Below, piece after piece: positions 6,314-6,883 of a stretch of 6,883 nt of DNA. This DNA comes from Promethearchaeia archaeon. GTDB lineage: Archaea; Asgardarchaeota; Lokiarchaeia; Sigyniarchaeales; SOKP01. The DNA lies in contig JAHQWY010000199.1 of NCBI GenBank assembly GCA_029856445.1, positions 1 through 6,883 of the forward strand, given 5' to 3'. A model generated the notes under the pieces. That model had not been told where the DNA came from. It did no database searches and saw nothing but the letters and a program-made list of their open reading frames with translations. Position numbers and translations under genes: made by a program. Within the stretch, counting starts at the first letter, position 1. Each line of letters starts with the position of its first letter.

Positions 6314-6883
6314 ATGAAACCATGGTTATTTGATATATTAGCATGCCCCATTGATAAATTTTTTCCATTAAAGTTATTTATATTTTCTTTTGAAACTAAA
6401 ACTGAAGAATTTCAAGCATTTATTGACATATATGAAAGGAGAGATCTTGCATTTATAAAAGAACAGAACGCAATTGAAGTATCGGAAGAAAATGAATTAC
6501 TGTTAATAAAAGATAACATTACTATAGAAAAAACACCCTTAAAATCTTATCTGGAATTAATTATTTCAAGTATAAATGAACTAGATAATATTTATGATAG
6601 AACTAAAAATGCTTATAGTATGAAATGTTTTAATATGATAAAAAAAGGAATTAAACAAAAAATCGTTGAATTTCTGGATAAACATGATGTCTATAATATT
6701 GAAAATATCTTTCCTGAATTATATTTTTTAAATAAAGTAAAAGTGGAAACAGAAATTGAATCAGGTTTATTATTTTGTAATGAGTGTAATCGTTGGTATC
6801 CAATAATAGACACTATACCACAAATGCTCCCAGATCAATTTAGAGATAGAAAAAAAGAAATTGAATTCCTAAAAATCAATAAA
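6314..6883 (+). CDS. Trm112-like zinc-domain protein, long form, partial (C-terminus beyond right edge)
   Basis: The frame is open for 190 codons from ATG 6314 to the window edge. The two halves of a Trm112-type zinc domain frame a long insertion. The N-terminal half is MKPWLFDILACPIDKFFPL (1-19, C11), resembling the M-K-x-x-x-x-x-x-L-x-C start and F-P-L of eukaryotic Trm112. The C-terminal half is SGLLFCNECNRWYPIIDTIP (150-169) with C155-x2-C158 and the Y-P-I-x-x-x-I-P-x-M-L signature. Trm112 is a small partner that stabilises and activates several methyltransferases acting on tRNA, rRNA and release factor eRF1/aRF1. Compact archaeal Trm112 proteins are about 60 residues; here about 130 residues, partly predicted helical, lie between the half-sites. 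The fourth zinc ligand is not an obvious Cys; D14 stands where a Cys would often be. The gene follows the ribophorin I-like stop by 24 bp without a visible ribosome binding site, suggesting co-transcription. Family call is good, exact role unknown. Confidence 0.8.
   Translation, partial: MKPWLFDILACPIDKFFPLKLFIFSFETKTEEFQAFIDIYERRDLAFIKEQNAIEVSEENELLLIKDNITIEKTPLKSYLELIISSINELDNIYDRTKNAYSMKCFNMIKKGIKQKIVEFLDKHDVYNIENIFPELYFLNKVKVETEIESGLLFCNECNRWYPIIDTIPQMLPDQFRDRKKEIEFLKINK

Overview
This is an AT-rich (about 30% GC by eye), gene-dense archaeal window, most likely from an Asgard archaeon of Lokiarchaeia-like type. Three things point there together. The left edge carries a Roadblock/LC7 protein typical of Asgard genomes. 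Sec61 beta and a type 2 methionine aminopeptidase are archaeal/eukaryotic forms. The largest gene encodes a protein with the full architecture of eukaryotic ribophorin I (Ost1), a subunit of the oligosaccharyltransferase (OST). The lineage is inferred; no marker tree could be run.

Layout from left to right: a partial Roadblock/LC7 gene (minus strand, running off the left edge, apparent TTG start) is divergent from map (methionine aminopeptidase type 2, plus). A GT4-family glycosyltransferase (plus) follows map and meets a DUF354 protein (minus) tail to tail. Continuing on the minus strand are a small MazG-like nucleotide pyrophosphohydrolase with a C-terminal four-Cys knuckle and, first in that cluster, Sec61 beta. 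A 148-bp AT-rich divergent promoter region separates Sec61 beta from the ribophorin I-like gene (plus). Only 24 bp after that begins a Trm112-like gene that runs off the right edge and is open for 190 codons. No intergenic gap exceeds 160 bp. I saw no tRNA, rRNA, CRISPR, insertion sequence or origin-like structure.

Functionally, the window is rich in genes acting on proteins as they are made: N-terminal Met removal (MetAP2), membrane translocation (Sec61 beta), N-glycosylation (ribophorin I-like) and activation of methyltransferases that modify translation components (Trm112-like). The GT4 and DUF354 proteins could contribute to glycan synthesis, but their substrates cannot be read from sequence. 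Most genes start with no convincing Shine-Dalgarno sequence, and several have a TATA-like box 20-60 bp upstream of the start codon, consistent with short-leader or leaderless archaeal transcripts.

The most notable items are the ribophorin I-like protein, with a visible internal duplication and a long basic cytosolic helical tail; its divergent pairing with Sec61 beta; and the unusually long Trm112-like protein with an incomplete N-terminal zinc half-site.
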